Below, piece by piece: positions 7,103 to 15,428 of a DNA stretch of 40,293 nt (the first letter of the stretch is position 1; the number at the start of each line of letters is the position of its first letter). The position numbers and the translations under genes were made by a program. Where the stretch lies: the NCBI RefSeq assembly GCF_001672755.1, contig NZ_LZKI01000171.1, positions 1 to 40,293 of the forward strand, given 5' to 3'. This DNA comes from Mycobacterium colombiense (lineage in GTDB: Bacteria > Actinomycetota > Actinomycetes > Mycobacteriales > Mycobacteriaceae). The notes beneath the pieces are model-generated. The model had not been told where the DNA came from. It saw only the letters and a list, made by a program, of their open reading frames with translations, and ran no database searches.

Positions 7103-8035
7103 CTACTGCCGAACGGCGATCAGCGAGATGCTGTTGCGCAGCGCATCGAGGCTCTCGCCCGGCGGCACGGACAGCCCGGCGTCGGCGAACTGATCGGCGC
7201 GGGTGCGCGCCGAGATCTGCCACCCGGCCGCGCTCAGGTAATCGGCCGCCGGAGTGCGCTCGCCGCGGTAGACCAGCGTCGACACGTCGACATCGAAGCC
7301 GAATCGGCCCCACCGCCTGGCCATCGCCTTCGCGCGTTTTTCCAGCAGGTGCGGCGTGCCGCCGTCGTGGTATTCGGTTGCCAGCCGGCTGCCCGGGGCG
7401 CTGAGCGTGGTGATGGCGTCGAACAGCCTGTCCTGCGCCTCCGGCGGCAGATACATCAGCAGGCCCTCGGCGCTCCACGCGCTGGGCCGCGACTCATCGA
7501 AACCCTTGTCGCGCAACGCATTCAACCAGTCATCGCGCAGGTCGACCGACACGGTGCGGCGCTCCGCCGTGGGCCGGGCACCAAGCTTCGCCAGCGTCGT
7601 GGACTTGAAGTCGATGACGGCCGGCTGGTCGATCTCGTACACCACGGTGCCCGACGGCCAGGCCAGGCGGTACGGGCGTGAGTCCAGGCCGGAGGCCAGG
7701 ATGACAGCCTGGCGGACGCCGGAAGCGGTTGCGTCGGTGAAGAAGTCGTCGAAGTAGCGGGTGCGCACGGCCATGATGTCGACCATGCGTTGCAGGTTGA
7801 ACTCCGCATCGGGGTCGGCATCGGCATCGAGACCGCCCGTCTCATCGGTGATCTCACCGTCGAGCACCCGGATGAAGAACTCGGCACCGACCGCACGGAC
7901 CAGCGGGTCGGCGAACGGATCGTCGATGAGTGCGTCAGGCCGGTTACCGGCCAGCGCCCGGCACGCGGCGACCCAGGTCGCCGTGGCGCCCACGCTCGAG
8001 GACAGGTCCCAGCTGTCTTGATCGGTGCGTGTCAC
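7103..8035 (-). CDS. SAM-dependent methyltransferase (Rv0731c family), third of a tandem trio
   Basis: A complete 310-residue member of the mycobacterial family related to leucine carboxyl methyltransferases (putative SAM methyltransferase, PF04072/TIGR00027 type). It starts DSWDLSSSVGATATWVAACR and has DDPFADPLVRAVGAEFF, MAVRTRYFDDFFTDA, the SAM loop AVILASGLDSRPYRLAWP, the acidic VVYEIDQPAVIDFK strand, VSVDLRDDWL, and WSAEGLLMYLPPEAQDRLFD. GTG 8035 overlaps the stop of the gene before it by 4 bp. The three genes at 7103-9888 run the same way as one operon. The substrate is unknown; carboxyl or hydroxyl methylation of a lipid or polyketide is only a guess from the fold. Confidence 0.88.
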   Translation of the reverse strand: MTRTDQDSWDLSSSVGATATWVAACRALAGNRPDALIDDPFADPLVRAVGAEFFIRVLDGEITDETGGLDADADPDAEFNLQRMVDIMAVRTRYFDDFFTDATASGVRQAVILASGLDSRPYRLAWPSGTVVYEIDQPAVIDFKSTTLAKLGARPTAERRTVSVDLRDDWLNALRDKGFDESRPSAWSAEGLLMYLPPEAQDRLFDAITTLSAPGSRLATEYHDGGTPHLLEKRAKAMARRWGRFGFDVDVSTLVYRGERTPAADYLSAAGWQISARTRADQFADAGLSVPPGESLDALRNSISLIAVRQ

Positions 8036-8964
8036 GACGCCTCCTCGGTCAGTGTCGCGGTGACGTATCGGATATCGCCGAAGGCGGCCATCGAAGACTC
8101 CTCGGGGAAATCAAAACCGTTGGCCGCGTACAGTTCCGGGGTGCTGTGCACCGACGAACTCCAACCCCGCTCGGACAGGTAGGCCACCACGTCATTGCGT
8201 TCGCCCGGGTAGACCAGGTCGGCCCAGTTGAGGTCCAGCCCCATGCGCCGCCAGCGCTCGCTGATCTCGCGGCCGCGCTTTTCGATGCGGCTTCGGATGT
8301 CGGGCACATAGCCGGTGCCGATCCTGCTGCCATTAGCGGACAGCGCGGTGATGTGGTCGAACAGGCGGTCCTGGGCGTCCGGCGGCAGATAACCGAGCAG
8401 CCCTTCGGCGCTCCACGCCGCGGGTGCACCCGCGTCGAATCCACTGTCGGCCAACGCCGCCGGCCAGTCGTCGCGCAGGTCGACGCCCACCGCCCGCCGG
8501 TCGGCGCTCGGTCTCGCGCCCAGATCCGCCAGGGTGCGGGTCTTGAACTCGATCACCCGGGGTTGGTCGATCTCGTAGACCACCGTCCCGGGCGGCCACG
8601 CAAGCCGGTAGGCGCGGGTGTCCAGCCCCGAGGCCAGGATGACGGCCTGGCGGATACCGGAGTTCGCGGCATCGAGGAAGAACGAATCGAAGAACCGGGT
8701 GCGGACGGCCATGCCCTCACCGAGGCGGCGCGGGGTGAACGCCGGATCGTCCTCGGGTGTCTCGATGTCTCCGTTCATCATTCGGATGAAGGCCTCGACG
8801 CCGACGGCGCGCACCAATGGCTCGGCGAAGGGATCGTCGATCAACGGGTCGGGGCCCCGGGAGGCCAGCGCCCGCCGGGCGGCCACCGCGGTGGCGGTGG
8901 CGCCCACACTGGACGCCAGATCCCAACTGTCGCCTTCTGATCGCTTGCTGTCGGTCTCCGGCAT
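8032..8964 (-). CDS. SAM-dependent methyltransferase (Rv0731c family), second of the trio
   Basis: 310 residues, with DSWDLASSVGATATAVAARR, DDPFAEPLVRAVGVEAF, MAVRTRFFDSFFLDA, AVILASGLDTRAYRLAWP, VVYEIDQPRVIEFK and WSAEGLLGYLPPDAQDRLFD. The ATG at 8964 is preceded on the coding strand by AGGAG inside the previous gene's stop region, 9 bp downstream of that gene. It is a clear tandem duplicate of its neighbours, but the loop after residue 60 (MMNGDIETPEDDPAFTPRR) differs in length and sequence among the three, which suggests different substrates. No transmembrane segment or signal peptide is seen, so it should be cytosolic. Confidence 0.88.
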   Translation of the reverse strand: MPETDSKRSEGDSWDLASSVGATATAVAARRALASRGPDPLIDDPFAEPLVRAVGVEAFIRMMNGDIETPEDDPAFTPRRLGEGMAVRTRFFDSFFLDAANSGIRQAVILASGLDTRAYRLAWPPGTVVYEIDQPRVIEFKTRTLADLGARPSADRRAVGVDLRDDWPAALADSGFDAGAPAAWSAEGLLGYLPPDAQDRLFDHITALSANGSRIGTGYVPDIRSRIEKRGREISERWRRMGLDLNWADLVYPGERNDVVAYLSERGWSSSVHSTPELYAANGFDFPEESSMAAFGDIRYVTATLTEEAS

Positions 8965-8973
8965 GGCGGTCTC

Positions 8974-9888
8974 CTAACGCAGCAGGGTGGCGGTGACGGC
9001 GACGATGTTGCGGAACTGTGCCATCGCCTCGTCGTCGGGGAATTGCAGGCCGTAGTCGCCGAACAGTTCGCGGCGCGGCCGCGAGGCCACCTCCCAGCCC
9101 CTACCGGTGAGGTAGTCGACGACGTTGCTGCGCTCGCCGTCGAAGAACAGCCCCGACAGGTCGATGTCGCAGCCGACCTTGGCCCAGCGGTCGTTGAACT
9201 CCTGGGCGCGTTGCGACATCGTCGCGCCGACGGTGTCGGGGTGATACTCGGTGGCCAGCTTGCTGCCGGGGGCGCTGAGCTCAGTGATGTTGTCGAACAG
9301 GCGGTCCTGCGCGTCGGGCGGCAGGTACATCAGCAGGCCCTCGGCGCTCCACGACGTCGGCTGCGTCACGTCGAAGCCGCCGGCCCGCAGCGCGGCGGGC
9401 CAGTCCTCGCGCAGGTCGATGCTGACCGTGCGCCGCTCGGCGGCCGGGGCGGCGGCCAGGCTGGACATGGTGGTGCTCTTGAACTCGATGACGGCGGGCT
9501 GATCGACCTCGTAGACCACGCTCCCGGGCGGCCAGCTCAGCCGGTACGCCCGGGCGTCCAAGCCGGCCGCCAGGATCACCGCCTGGCGAACACCGTCGCG
9601 GGCGGCGTTGAGGAAGAAGTCGTCGAAGAAGCGGGTACGCACGGCCATGGAGTCGGTTTCCAGCCCCAGATCCTTGCCGCCCTCGTAGCCCTCGGAGTCG
9701 GCGACCTCGCCGTCGACCAGGCGACGGAAGAAATCCAGCCCGACGGCGCGCACCAGGGGTGCGGCGAACGGATCGTTGATGATGGGGTTGGCGGCCCGGC
9801 TGGCCAGCGCGCGGGCCGCGGCGACCATCGTGGCCGTGGCACCGACGCTCGAGGCCAAGTCCCAGCTGTCTTGGTCAGTGCGTGTCAT
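8974..9888 (-). CDS. SAM-dependent methyltransferase (Rv0731c family), first of the trio
   Basis: 304 residues, the first gene of the minus-strand trio. Family blocks are DSWDLASSVGATATMVAAAR, NDPFAAPLVRAVGLDFF, MAVRTRFFDDFFLNA, AVILAAGLDARAYRLSWP, VVYEVDQPAVIEFK, SIDLREDWP and WSAEGLLMYLPPDAQDRLFD. The ATG at 9888 has GGGAG close upstream. Its promoter region shares the 37-bp element (9902-9938) with the broken methyltransferase gene at 1288, so the two loci may be regulated together. It is divergent from secY, with a 279-bp gap. It probably corresponds to Rv0731c by position. The function is unproven. Confidence 0.88.
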   Translation of the reverse strand: MTRTDQDSWDLASSVGATATMVAAARALASRAANPIINDPFAAPLVRAVGLDFFRRLVDGEVADSEGYEGGKDLGLETDSMAVRTRFFDDFFLNAARDGVRQAVILAAGLDARAYRLSWPPGSVVYEVDQPAVIEFKSTTMSSLAAAPAAERRTVSIDLREDWPAALRAGGFDVTQPTSWSAEGLLMYLPPDAQDRLFDNITELSAPGSKLATEYHPDTVGATMSQRAQEFNDRWAKVGCDIDLSGLFFDGERSNVVDYLTGRGWEVASRPRRELFGDYGLQFPDDEAMAQFRNIVAVTATLLR

Positions 9889-10167
9889 GCTGCTCCCAAG
9901 TTATTTAGCAAATGCAACGAGTTAGGGGAACTCTACGCCTCGCGGCTTACGGCTTCCTGTGTTTTTTCGGGCGCGTCGCGGCGGCGGCGCAAACACCCGG
10001 TGAACGGCCCCGCGAAGGGTCGCAGGAAAGGCCCTGACCAGACCTGCCCGGACCAGCTGTTAGTCTCGTACACGGTTTGACGCGCTATAGAGAAGTCGGC
10101 CGTACGTCCTGGCCTGCGGGTGTTGGGCGCGTGATGCAGGAAACCCCCGGCTGCGCAGGAGGAAGAG
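9889..10167. other. 279-bp divergent intergenic region between methyltransferase trio and secY
   Basis: Apart from the conserved methyltransferase element at its left end, this region holds the secY leader. A TATAGA at 10086-10091 could be a -10 hexamer, but I see no convincing -35 at 16-18 bp. The secY Shine-Dalgarno AGGAGG is at 10158-10163, a few bases before the TTG start. No terminator hairpin or riboswitch was recognised. Confidence 0.4.
9902..9938 (-). promoter_or_regulatory. Conserved element upstream of methyltransferase genes, copy 2
   Basis: This matches 1320-1356 at fixed spacing: TA-TTTAGC (9902-9909), AT (9912-9913), AAC (9916-9918), AG (9920-9921), A-CT (9930-9932) and TACGC (9934-9938). 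The run between AG and A-CT is AGGGGA-like here and TCCCCC-like in copy 1, so the conservation is in discrete blocks, as expected for a binding site rather than a recent duplication. Confidence 0.55.
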
Positions 10168-11493
10168 TTGCTTTCCGCTTTCATCTCATCGCTGCGGACA
10201 GTCGACCTGAGACGGAAGATCCTCTTCACGCTTGGCATCGTCGTCTTGTATCGGGTCGGCGCCGCGCTACCGTCCCCTGGCGTCAACTACCCGAACGTCC
10301 AGCAGTGCATCAAGGAGGCCAGCGGCGGCGCGGCCGGACAGATCTACTCGCTGATCAACCTGTTCTCGGGTGGCGCGCTGCTCAAACTCACCGTGTTCGC
10401 GGTGGGGGTGATGCCCTACATCACCGCGAGCATCATCGTGCAGTTGCTCACGGTGGTCATCCCGCGGTTCGAGGAGCTGCGCAAGGAAGGCCAGTCCGGC
10501 CAGGCCAAGATGACGCAGTACACGCGTTATCTGGCCATCGCGCTGGCCATCCTGCAGGCCACCAGCATCGTGGCCCTGGCGGCCAACGGCGGGCTGCTGC
10601 AGGGCTGCTCGCTGGACATCATCGCCGACCAGAGCATCTTCACGCTGGTCGTCATCGTGCTGGTGATGACGAGCGGCGCGGCGCTGGTGATGTGGATGGG
10701 TGAGCTGATCACCGAGCGCGGCATCGGCAACGGCATGTCCTTGCTGATCTTCGTCGGCATCGCGGCCCGCATCCCCGCCGAGGGCAAGACGATCCTGGAC
10801 AGCCGCGGCGGGATGATCTTCGCCGCCGTCCTGATCGCCGCGCTGGTCATCATCGTCGGCGTGGTCTTCGTCGAGCAGGGCCAGCGCCGGATCCCGGTCC
10901 AGTACGCCAAGCGCATGGTCGGCCGTCGCATGTACGGCGGAACGTCGACATACCTGCCGCTCAAGGTCAACCAGGCCGGTGTTATCCCGGTGATCTTCGC
11001 GTCCTCGCTGATCTACATCCCGCACCTGATCACCCAGTTGATCCGCAGCGGCGCCGGCGGCGTGGGCAACAGCTGGTGGGACAAGTTCGTCGGCACCTAC
11101 CTGTCCGACCCGAGCGACCCCGTGTACATCGCCATCTACTTCGGCCTGATCATCTTCTTCACGTACTTCTACGTGTCGATCACGTTCAATCCCGACGAGC
11201 GCGCCGACGAGATGAAGAAGTTCGGCGGCTTCATTCCCGGCATCCGGCCGGGCAAGCCGACCGCCGACTATCTGCGTTTCGTGCTGAGCCGGATCACCCT
11301 GCCGGGTTCGATCTACCTCGGCGCAATTTCGGTGCTGCCCAACTTGTTCTTGCAGATCGGCAACAGCGGAGCGGTGCAGAACCTGCCGTTCGGCGGTACC
11401 GCGGTGTTGATCATGATCGGTGTGGGCTTGGATACGGTCAAGCAGATCGAGAGTCAGCTCATGCAGCGCAACTATGAAGGGTTCCTCAAGTGA
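10168..11493 (+). CDS. secY: Protein translocase subunit SecY
   Basis: The channel-forming subunit of the SecYEG translocon in the cytoplasmic membrane, 441 residues. The start is LSAFISSLRTVDLRRKILFTL, and about ten hydrophobic segments follow. Conserved marks include GVMPYITASIIVQLL (helix 2 region), the cytosolic loop QGQRRIPVQYAKRMVGRR, PLKVNQAGVIPVIFASS, and the large C5 loop FNPDERADEMKKFGGFIPGI. The TTG at 10168 is the start, placed correctly after an AGGAGG Shine-Dalgarno sequence. The stop overlaps the GTG of adk by 4 bp, so secY-adk-mapA form one operon. Its separation from the rest of the ribosomal-protein operon by accessory genes is usual in mycobacteria. It is essential and well conserved. 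Confidence 0.97.
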   Translation: MLSAFISSLRTVDLRRKILFTLGIVVLYRVGAALPSPGVNYPNVQQCIKEASGGAAGQIYSLINLFSGGALLKLTVFAVGVMPYITASIIVQLLTVVIPRFEELRKEGQSGQAKMTQYTRYLAIALAILQATSIVALAANGGLLQGCSLDIIADQSIFTLVVIVLVMTSGAALVMWMGELITERGIGNGMSLLIFVGIAARIPAEGKTILDSRGGMIFAAVLIAALVIIVGVVFVEQGQRRIPVQYAKRMVGRRMYGGTSTYLPLKVNQAGVIPVIFASSLIYIPHLITQLIRSGAGGVGNSWWDKFVGTYLSDPSDPVYIAIYFGLIIFFTYFYVSITFNPDERADEMKKFGGFIPGIRPGKPTADYLRFVLSRITLPGSIYLGAISVLPNLFLQIGNSGAVQNLPFGGTAVLIMIGVGLDTVKQIESQLMQRNYEGFLK

Positions 11494-12035
11494 GAGTCGT
11501 TTTGCTGGGCCCGCCGGGGGCGGGCAAGGGAACGCAGGCCCAGAAGCTCTCGGAGAAGCTGGGGATCCCGCAGATCTCCACCGGTGAGCTGTTCCGCAGC
11601 AACATCGAGAACGGGACCAAGCTCGGCCTCGAGGCCAAGCGCTACCTCGACGCCGGAGACCTGGTGCCCTCGGAGCTGACCAACCAGCTCGTCGACGACC
11701 GGCTGAACGACCCCGACGCCGCCAACGGCTTCATCCTGGACGGGTACCCGCGCTCGATCGAGCAGGCCAAGGCGCTGCACGAGATGCTGGGACGCCGAAA
11801 CACCGACATCGACGCGGTGCTGGAATTCCGGGTCTCGGAGGACGAGCTGCTGCAGCGGCTGAAGGGCCGCGGCCGCGCCGACGACACCGAGGACGTCATC
11901 CTGAACCGGATGAAGATCTACCGCGACGAGACGGCGCCGCTGCTGGACTACTACAGCCACCAACTCAAAACGGTCGACGCCATCGGTACCCAGGACGAAG
12001 TCTTCGCCCGCGCGCTGCGGGCGCTGGGCAAGTAG
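11490..12035 (+). CDS. adk: Adenylate kinase
   Basis: Converts ATP and AMP to two ADP in the cytosol. The protein has 181 residues, the short form without a zinc-binding LID that is normal for actinobacteria. The P-loop GPPGAGKGTQAQKL begins near residue 7, the AMP-binding stretch is ISTGELFRSNIENG, the NMP-domain end is FILDGYPRSIEQAK (with the Asp-Gly-x-Pro-Arg motif), and the LID arginines are in LKGRGRADDTEDVILNRMKI. The GTG start is embedded in the secY stop (GTGA), and mapA follows after 2 bp. Nothing is unusual. Confidence 0.97.
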   Translation: MRVVLLGPPGAGKGTQAQKLSEKLGIPQISTGELFRSNIENGTKLGLEAKRYLDAGDLVPSELTNQLVDDRLNDPDAANGFILDGYPRSIEQAKALHEMLGRRNTDIDAVLEFRVSEDELLQRLKGRGRADDTEDVILNRMKIYRDETAPLLDYYSHQLKTVDAIGTQDEVFARALRALGK

Positions 12036-12037
12036 GG

Positions 12038-12841
12038 ATGAACCCGCTGGCGCGGCTGCGGAGTCGCAAGGTGGTGCCGCAGCGCAGTGCCGGCGAACTC
12101 GACGCCATGGCCGCGGCGGGCGCGGTGGTCGCGGCCGCGTTGCAGGCGGTCCGCGGGGCGGCGGTTACGGGCGTGTCGACGCTCAGCCTGGACGAAATCG
12201 CCGAATCGGTGATCCGCGACGCCGGCGCGGTGCCGTCGTTCCTGGGCTACCACGGTTACCCCGCGTCGATCTGCGCGTCGGTCAACGAGCGGGTGGTGCA
12301 CGGGATCCCGTCGGCCGCCGAGATCCTGGCGCCCGGCGACCTGGTGTCGATCGACTGCGGCGCGGTGCTGGACGGCTGGCACGGCGACGCCGCGATCACC
12401 TTCGGGGTCGGGACGCTGGACGCGGCCGACGAGGCGCTGTCGCAGGCGACCAGGGAATCACTGGAGGCCGGGATCGCGGCGATGGTGCCCGGTAACCGGC
12501 TGACGGACGTGTCGCACGCCATCGAGATGGGCACGCGCGACGCCGCGGCCCGCCATTCGCGGGCCTTCGGGATCGTCGAGGGCTACGGCGGCCACGGCAT
12601 CGGCCGCCAGATGCACATGGACCCGTTCCTGCCCAACGAGGGCTCGCCCGGGCGCGGCCCCCTGCTCGCCGCCGGCTCGGTGCTGGCCATCGAACCCATG
12701 CTGACGCTGGGAACCGGCAAGACCGTGGTGCTCGACGATCAGTGGACGGTCACCACCACGGACGGGTCGCGCGCGGCGCACTGGGAGCACACCGTCGCGG
12801 TCACCGACGCCGGTCCGCGCATCCTGACTTTGCCCTCGTAG
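12038..12841 (+). CDS. mapA: Methionine aminopeptidase, type I
   Basis: Removes the initiator methionine from nascent proteins; 267 residues, a pita-bread-fold metallopeptidase. The metal ligands are visible: two Asp in SIDCGAVLDGWHGDAAITF, His in EGYGGHGIGRQMHMDPFLPN, and Glu in LAIEPMLTLG plus a final Glu in HWEHTVAVTD. The substrate-binding His is in YHGYPASICASVNERVVHGI. There is no N-terminal SH3-binding extension, so this is the shorter of the two mycobacterial isoforms (Rv0734 type). It is coupled to adk and ends 59 bp before sigL, where a separate promoter sits. Confidence 0.96.
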   Translation: MNPLARLRSRKVVPQRSAGELDAMAAAGAVVAAALQAVRGAAVTGVSTLSLDEIAESVIRDAGAVPSFLGYHGYPASICASVNERVVHGIPSAAEILAPGDLVSIDCGAVLDGWHGDAAITFGVGTLDAADEALSQATRESLEAGIAAMVPGNRLTDVSHAIEMGTRDAAARHSRAFGIVEGYGGHGIGRQMHMDPFLPNEGSPGRGPLLAAGSVLAIEPMLTLGTGKTVVLDDQWTVTTTDGSRAAHWEHTVAVTDAGPRILTLPS

Positions 12842-12853
12842 CGGGGCTAGCCT

Positions 12854-12880
12854 TGAACTAAACGCCCACTCGCCTCGTTT
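12854..12880 (+). promoter_or_regulatory. SigL-type promoter of sigL
   Basis: TGAACT (12854-12859), a 16-bp spacer and CGTTT (12876-12880) fit the published SigL pattern as I recall it (TGAACC, 16-18 bp, CGT). It lies 20 bp before the sigL GTG, as expected for autoregulation. The ribosome-binding sequence GGAGGTGATC is at 12889-12898. Confidence 0.65.
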
Positions 12881-12900
12881 CAGTAGTCGGAGGTGATCGA

Positions 12901-13446
12901 GTGGCTCGGGTTGCTGGCAACGGGAGGGCTTCCGGGGCTGCCGAGGCCGCTCTGATGAAGGCGCTGTACGACGAGCACGCCGCGGTTCTGTGGCGTTACG
13001 CGTTGCGGCTGACGGGGGACGCCAGCCAGTCCGAGGACGTGGTCCAGGAGACGCTGCTGCGGGCATGGCAGCACCCCGAGGTCGTCGGCGACACTGAGCG
13101 CTCGGCGCGGGCATGGTTGTTCACCGTGGCCCGCAACATGATCATCGACGATCGGCGTAGCGCGCGGTTTCGCAACGTCGTCGGCTCCACGGATGTATCG
13201 GGGGCACCCGAACAGTCCACGCCGGATGAGGTCAATGCGGCGCTGGACCGGTTGCTGATAGCGGACGCGATGGCCCAGTTGTCCGCCGAGCACCGAGCGG
13301 TGATCGAACGGTCCTACTACCGCGGTTGGACCACCACACAGACTGCTGCAGACCTCGGCATCGCCGAGGGAACGGTGAAGTCGCGACTACACTATGCCGT
13401 GCGGGCGTTGCGACTCACTCTGCAGGAACTCGGGGTTACCCGATGA
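12901..13446 (+). CDS. sigL: ECF RNA polymerase sigma factor SigL
   Basis: A 181-residue extracytoplasmic-function sigma factor. Region 2 covers about residues 20-85 (LMKALYDEHAAVLWRYALRL, then QSEDVVQETLLRAWQHPEV and RAWLFTVARNMIIDDRRSAR). Region 4 covers about 120-178 (LSAEHRAVIERSYYRGWTTT, then the DNA-reading helix AADLGIAEGTVKSRLHYAVR). It is nearly identical to what I recall of M. tuberculosis SigL (Rv0735). GTG 12901 follows an unusually good Shine-Dalgarno sequence. The gene is followed after 30 bp by its anti-sigma factor rslA, and a SigL-like promoter precedes it. In M. tuberculosis SigL controls exported or membrane redox proteins and pks10/pks7. Confidence 0.95.
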   Translation: MARVAGNGRASGAAEAALMKALYDEHAAVLWRYALRLTGDASQSEDVVQETLLRAWQHPEVVGDTERSARAWLFTVARNMIIDDRRSARFRNVVGSTDVSGAPEQSTPDEVNAALDRLLIADAMAQLSAEHRAVIERSYYRGWTTTQTAADLGIAEGTVKSRLHYAVRALRLTLQELGVTR

Positions 13447-13476
13447 GGGCCTCCGAATGCTTGAGGGGTGAGAAGA

Positions 13477-14196
13477 ATGGATGAAATGAGGACGCCGGTG
13501 CAGGATCTCGGCCCTCCCGAAGACCGCTACGCGATGTGGGATGCCGCATACGTGTTGGGCTCCCTGCCGGCCGCGCAACGCCGCGAATTCGAGACGCACA
13601 TGGCACACTGCCCGGTCTGCCGCGAGTCCGTCGCCGACCTCAGTGGCGTGCCGGCCCTGCTGTCCCAGCTCGACGGTGACGAAGTGGCCGCCATCGACCA
13701 GTCCGGTCCGGCCCCGGAGATGTCTCCGAAATTGCTGCCGTCCCTGCTGGCGACGGTTCGTTGGCGTCGGCGCCGCACCCGGATAGTGACCTGGGTGGCG
13801 TCGACGGCCGCGGCCGCGGTGCTGGCCATCGGGGTGTTCGTCGGTCTCGAGGGGTGGTCGTCGACTCCGTCCCAGCAGGTGACTGCATCGTCGGAGCCGA
13901 TGGCTCAGGTGGGCACCAGCCTGCTGACGTCGACGGTCGCCGTCAGCAGCCAGCACTGGGGGACGTCGATCAACCTGCGCTGCGTGTGCCTGGCCCCGCT
14001 GACCGCGCACCACGACACGCTGGCGATGGTCGTGGTGGGGCGTGACGGCAGCCAGACCCGGCTGGCGACCTGGGTGGCCGTGCCCGGCCACACCGCGACG
14101 CCCGCGGGCGCGATCTCGACCCCGATCGATCAGATCGCCGCCGTGCAGATTGTGGCCGCCGATAGCGGCCAGGTGCTGCTGCAACGCTCGCTGTAG
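13477..14196 (+). CDS. rslA: Anti-sigma-L factor RslA (ZAS family)
   Basis: A membrane-anchored regulator that holds SigL inactive; 239 residues. The cytosolic zinc-containing anti-sigma domain has His-x3-Cys-x2-Cys (His41, Cys45, Cys48) in HMAHCPVCRESV. A single membrane helix spans about 103-125 (IVTWVASTAAAAVLAIGVFV). The extracytoplasmic part carries LRCVCLAP, a Cys-x-Cys pair that could form a disulfide. Starts: GTG 13468, ATG 13477 and ATG 13486 are in frame; I chose 13477. It overlaps no gene and is followed by the FAD monooxygenase after 14 bp, so transcription from the sigL promoter may run on into 14211-16638. Confidence 0.92.
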   Translation: MDEMRTPVQDLGPPEDRYAMWDAAYVLGSLPAAQRREFETHMAHCPVCRESVADLSGVPALLSQLDGDEVAAIDQSGPAPEMSPKLLPSLLATVRWRRRRTRIVTWVASTAAAAVLAIGVFVGLEGWSSTPSQQVTASSEPMAQVGTSLLTSTVAVSSQHWGTSINLRCVCLAPLTAHHDTLAMVVVGRDGSQTRLATWVAVPGHTATPAGAISTPIDQIAAVQIVAADSGQVLLQRSL

Positions 14197-14210
14197 GGAT
14201 CGGAGCCAGC

Positions 14211-15428
14211 GTGTCCGGCTACGCGCGCCCGCTTCGGGTGCTCGTTGTGGGCGGCGGCGTCGCCGGCATCTCCGTTGCCCGTGGATTGCTGCGCGACGGA
14301 CACGACGTCACCGTGTTCGAGCGACGCCCCGATGTGCGGGCCGCCGGCGGTGCGGTGACCATCTGGTCCAACGGCGATTCGGTCCTGAGCCAGCTGGGTG
14401 TCGATATGGACGGTGCCGGCCGCCGGCTGGCCTGCGTCCGGGCCGTGACGTCCTCCGGGCGCAGGCTCGCCACGCTGGACGTGACCGCGATGGCGCGGCG
14501 ACTGGGCGCACCCGTCCGGATGGTTCCGCGTCGCGTTCTGCTGGACCGGCTGCTGGACGGGTTTCCGGCCGAGCGGATCCGGTGCAACTCCCGGCTTATC
14601 GCGTTGGGCGGCACCGGCGACGGCGTCCGCGTCGACTTCGGCGACGGTTCCGCGGCCGAGGGCGACGTGCTGATCGGCGCCGACGGGCTGCACTCGGTGG
14701 TGCGCGAATGTGTTGGCGCGCAAGGCGCTCGGCCCACCGGCTGGTGCAGCTGGCAGGGGCTCGCCAGCGTCCCGGAGATCGCGGACTCCGATGCCGCACT
14801 CATGATCATCGGTGCGCACGGCAACCTCGGCCTGTGGCCGGCCGGCGGCACCGACGTGCAGTGGTGGTTCGACCTGCCGTGGTCGTACGACTTCGTCAGG
14901 CCGCAGCGTCCGATCGAGCTGATCCGGTCACGCTTCTCCGGCTGGTCCGACCCGGTCGATCGGGTGCTCGCGACGTTGACCGACGGCGACCTGGCCCGCT
15001 CGCCGTTCCCACATTTTCGGCATCCGATTCCGCGCGCGGGCCGTGGCCCGGTCACATTGCTCGGCGATGCCGCACACACGATGCCGCCCACCCTGGCGCA
15101 GGGGACCAACCAGGCCCTGCTCGACACCATGGTGCTGTGCAAGGCGCTGGCGGACCTGCGTCGCGGGACAAATGGCCGCGGCGCCGATGTTTCGCGCGCG
15201 CTGCGGTGGTACGAGAAGACCCGGCGCCGCAAAGTCATGGCCGTGTCGTGGGTGGCGTCGCTGCCGGTGTCGCACGGTGAATCCGTGCTGAGGCCGGCCG
15301 CACTGATCTCGGACCGGGTGCAAGCCTCGGCGCTGACGACGTTCCTGCGCGTCACGAGTCACCGCCGGATGTCCGCTCAAATCAGCCGAAACTTGGGGGT
15401 AGTGGCGAAGATCCCGTCGAGCCCGTGA
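14211..15428 (+). CDS. FAD-dependent monooxygenase (aromatic hydroxylase type)
   Basis: A 405-residue group A flavin monooxygenase expected to hydroxylate or epoxidise a small, often aromatic, substrate with NAD(P)H and O2. Motifs are the FAD dinucleotide fold VLVVGGGVAGISVARGLLRD (about 11-30), the DG motif GADGLHSVVRE (about 157-166), and the GD motif LGDAAHTMPPTLAQGTNQAL (about 284-303). No membrane segments are seen. The GTG start is 14 bp after rslA, and the stop overlaps the next GTG, so it probably belongs to the SigL operon as well as to the accessory cluster. SigL in M. tuberculosis is reported to drive an oxidoreductase-membrane protein pair elsewhere in the genome, a loose parallel. 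The substrate is unknown. Confidence 0.85.
   Translation: MSGYARPLRVLVVGGGVAGISVARGLLRDGHDVTVFERRPDVRAAGGAVTIWSNGDSVLSQLGVDMDGAGRRLACVRAVTSSGRRLATLDVTAMARRLGAPVRMVPRRVLLDRLLDGFPAERIRCNSRLIALGGTGDGVRVDFGDGSAAEGDVLIGADGLHSVVRECVGAQGARPTGWCSWQGLASVPEIADSDAALMIIGAHGNLGLWPAGGTDVQWWFDLPWSYDFVRPQRPIELIRSRFSGWSDPVDRVLATLTDGDLARSPFPHFRHPIPRAGRGPVTLLGDAAHTMPPTLAQGTNQALLDTMVLCKALADLRRGTNGRGADVSRALRWYEKTRRRKVMAVSWVASLPVSHGESVLRPAALISDRVQASALTTFLRVTSHRRMSAQISRNLGVVAKIPSSP

Noticed and set aside
7103..9888. Long direct DNA repeats
   Set aside because: The similarity comes from three homologous methyltransferase genes, not from a separate repeat element.
10077..10091. TTGACG and TATAGA in front of secY as a complete promoter
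   Set aside because: They are only 3 bp apart, so they cannot be a -35/-10 pair; only the TATAGA is kept as a weak -10 candidate.
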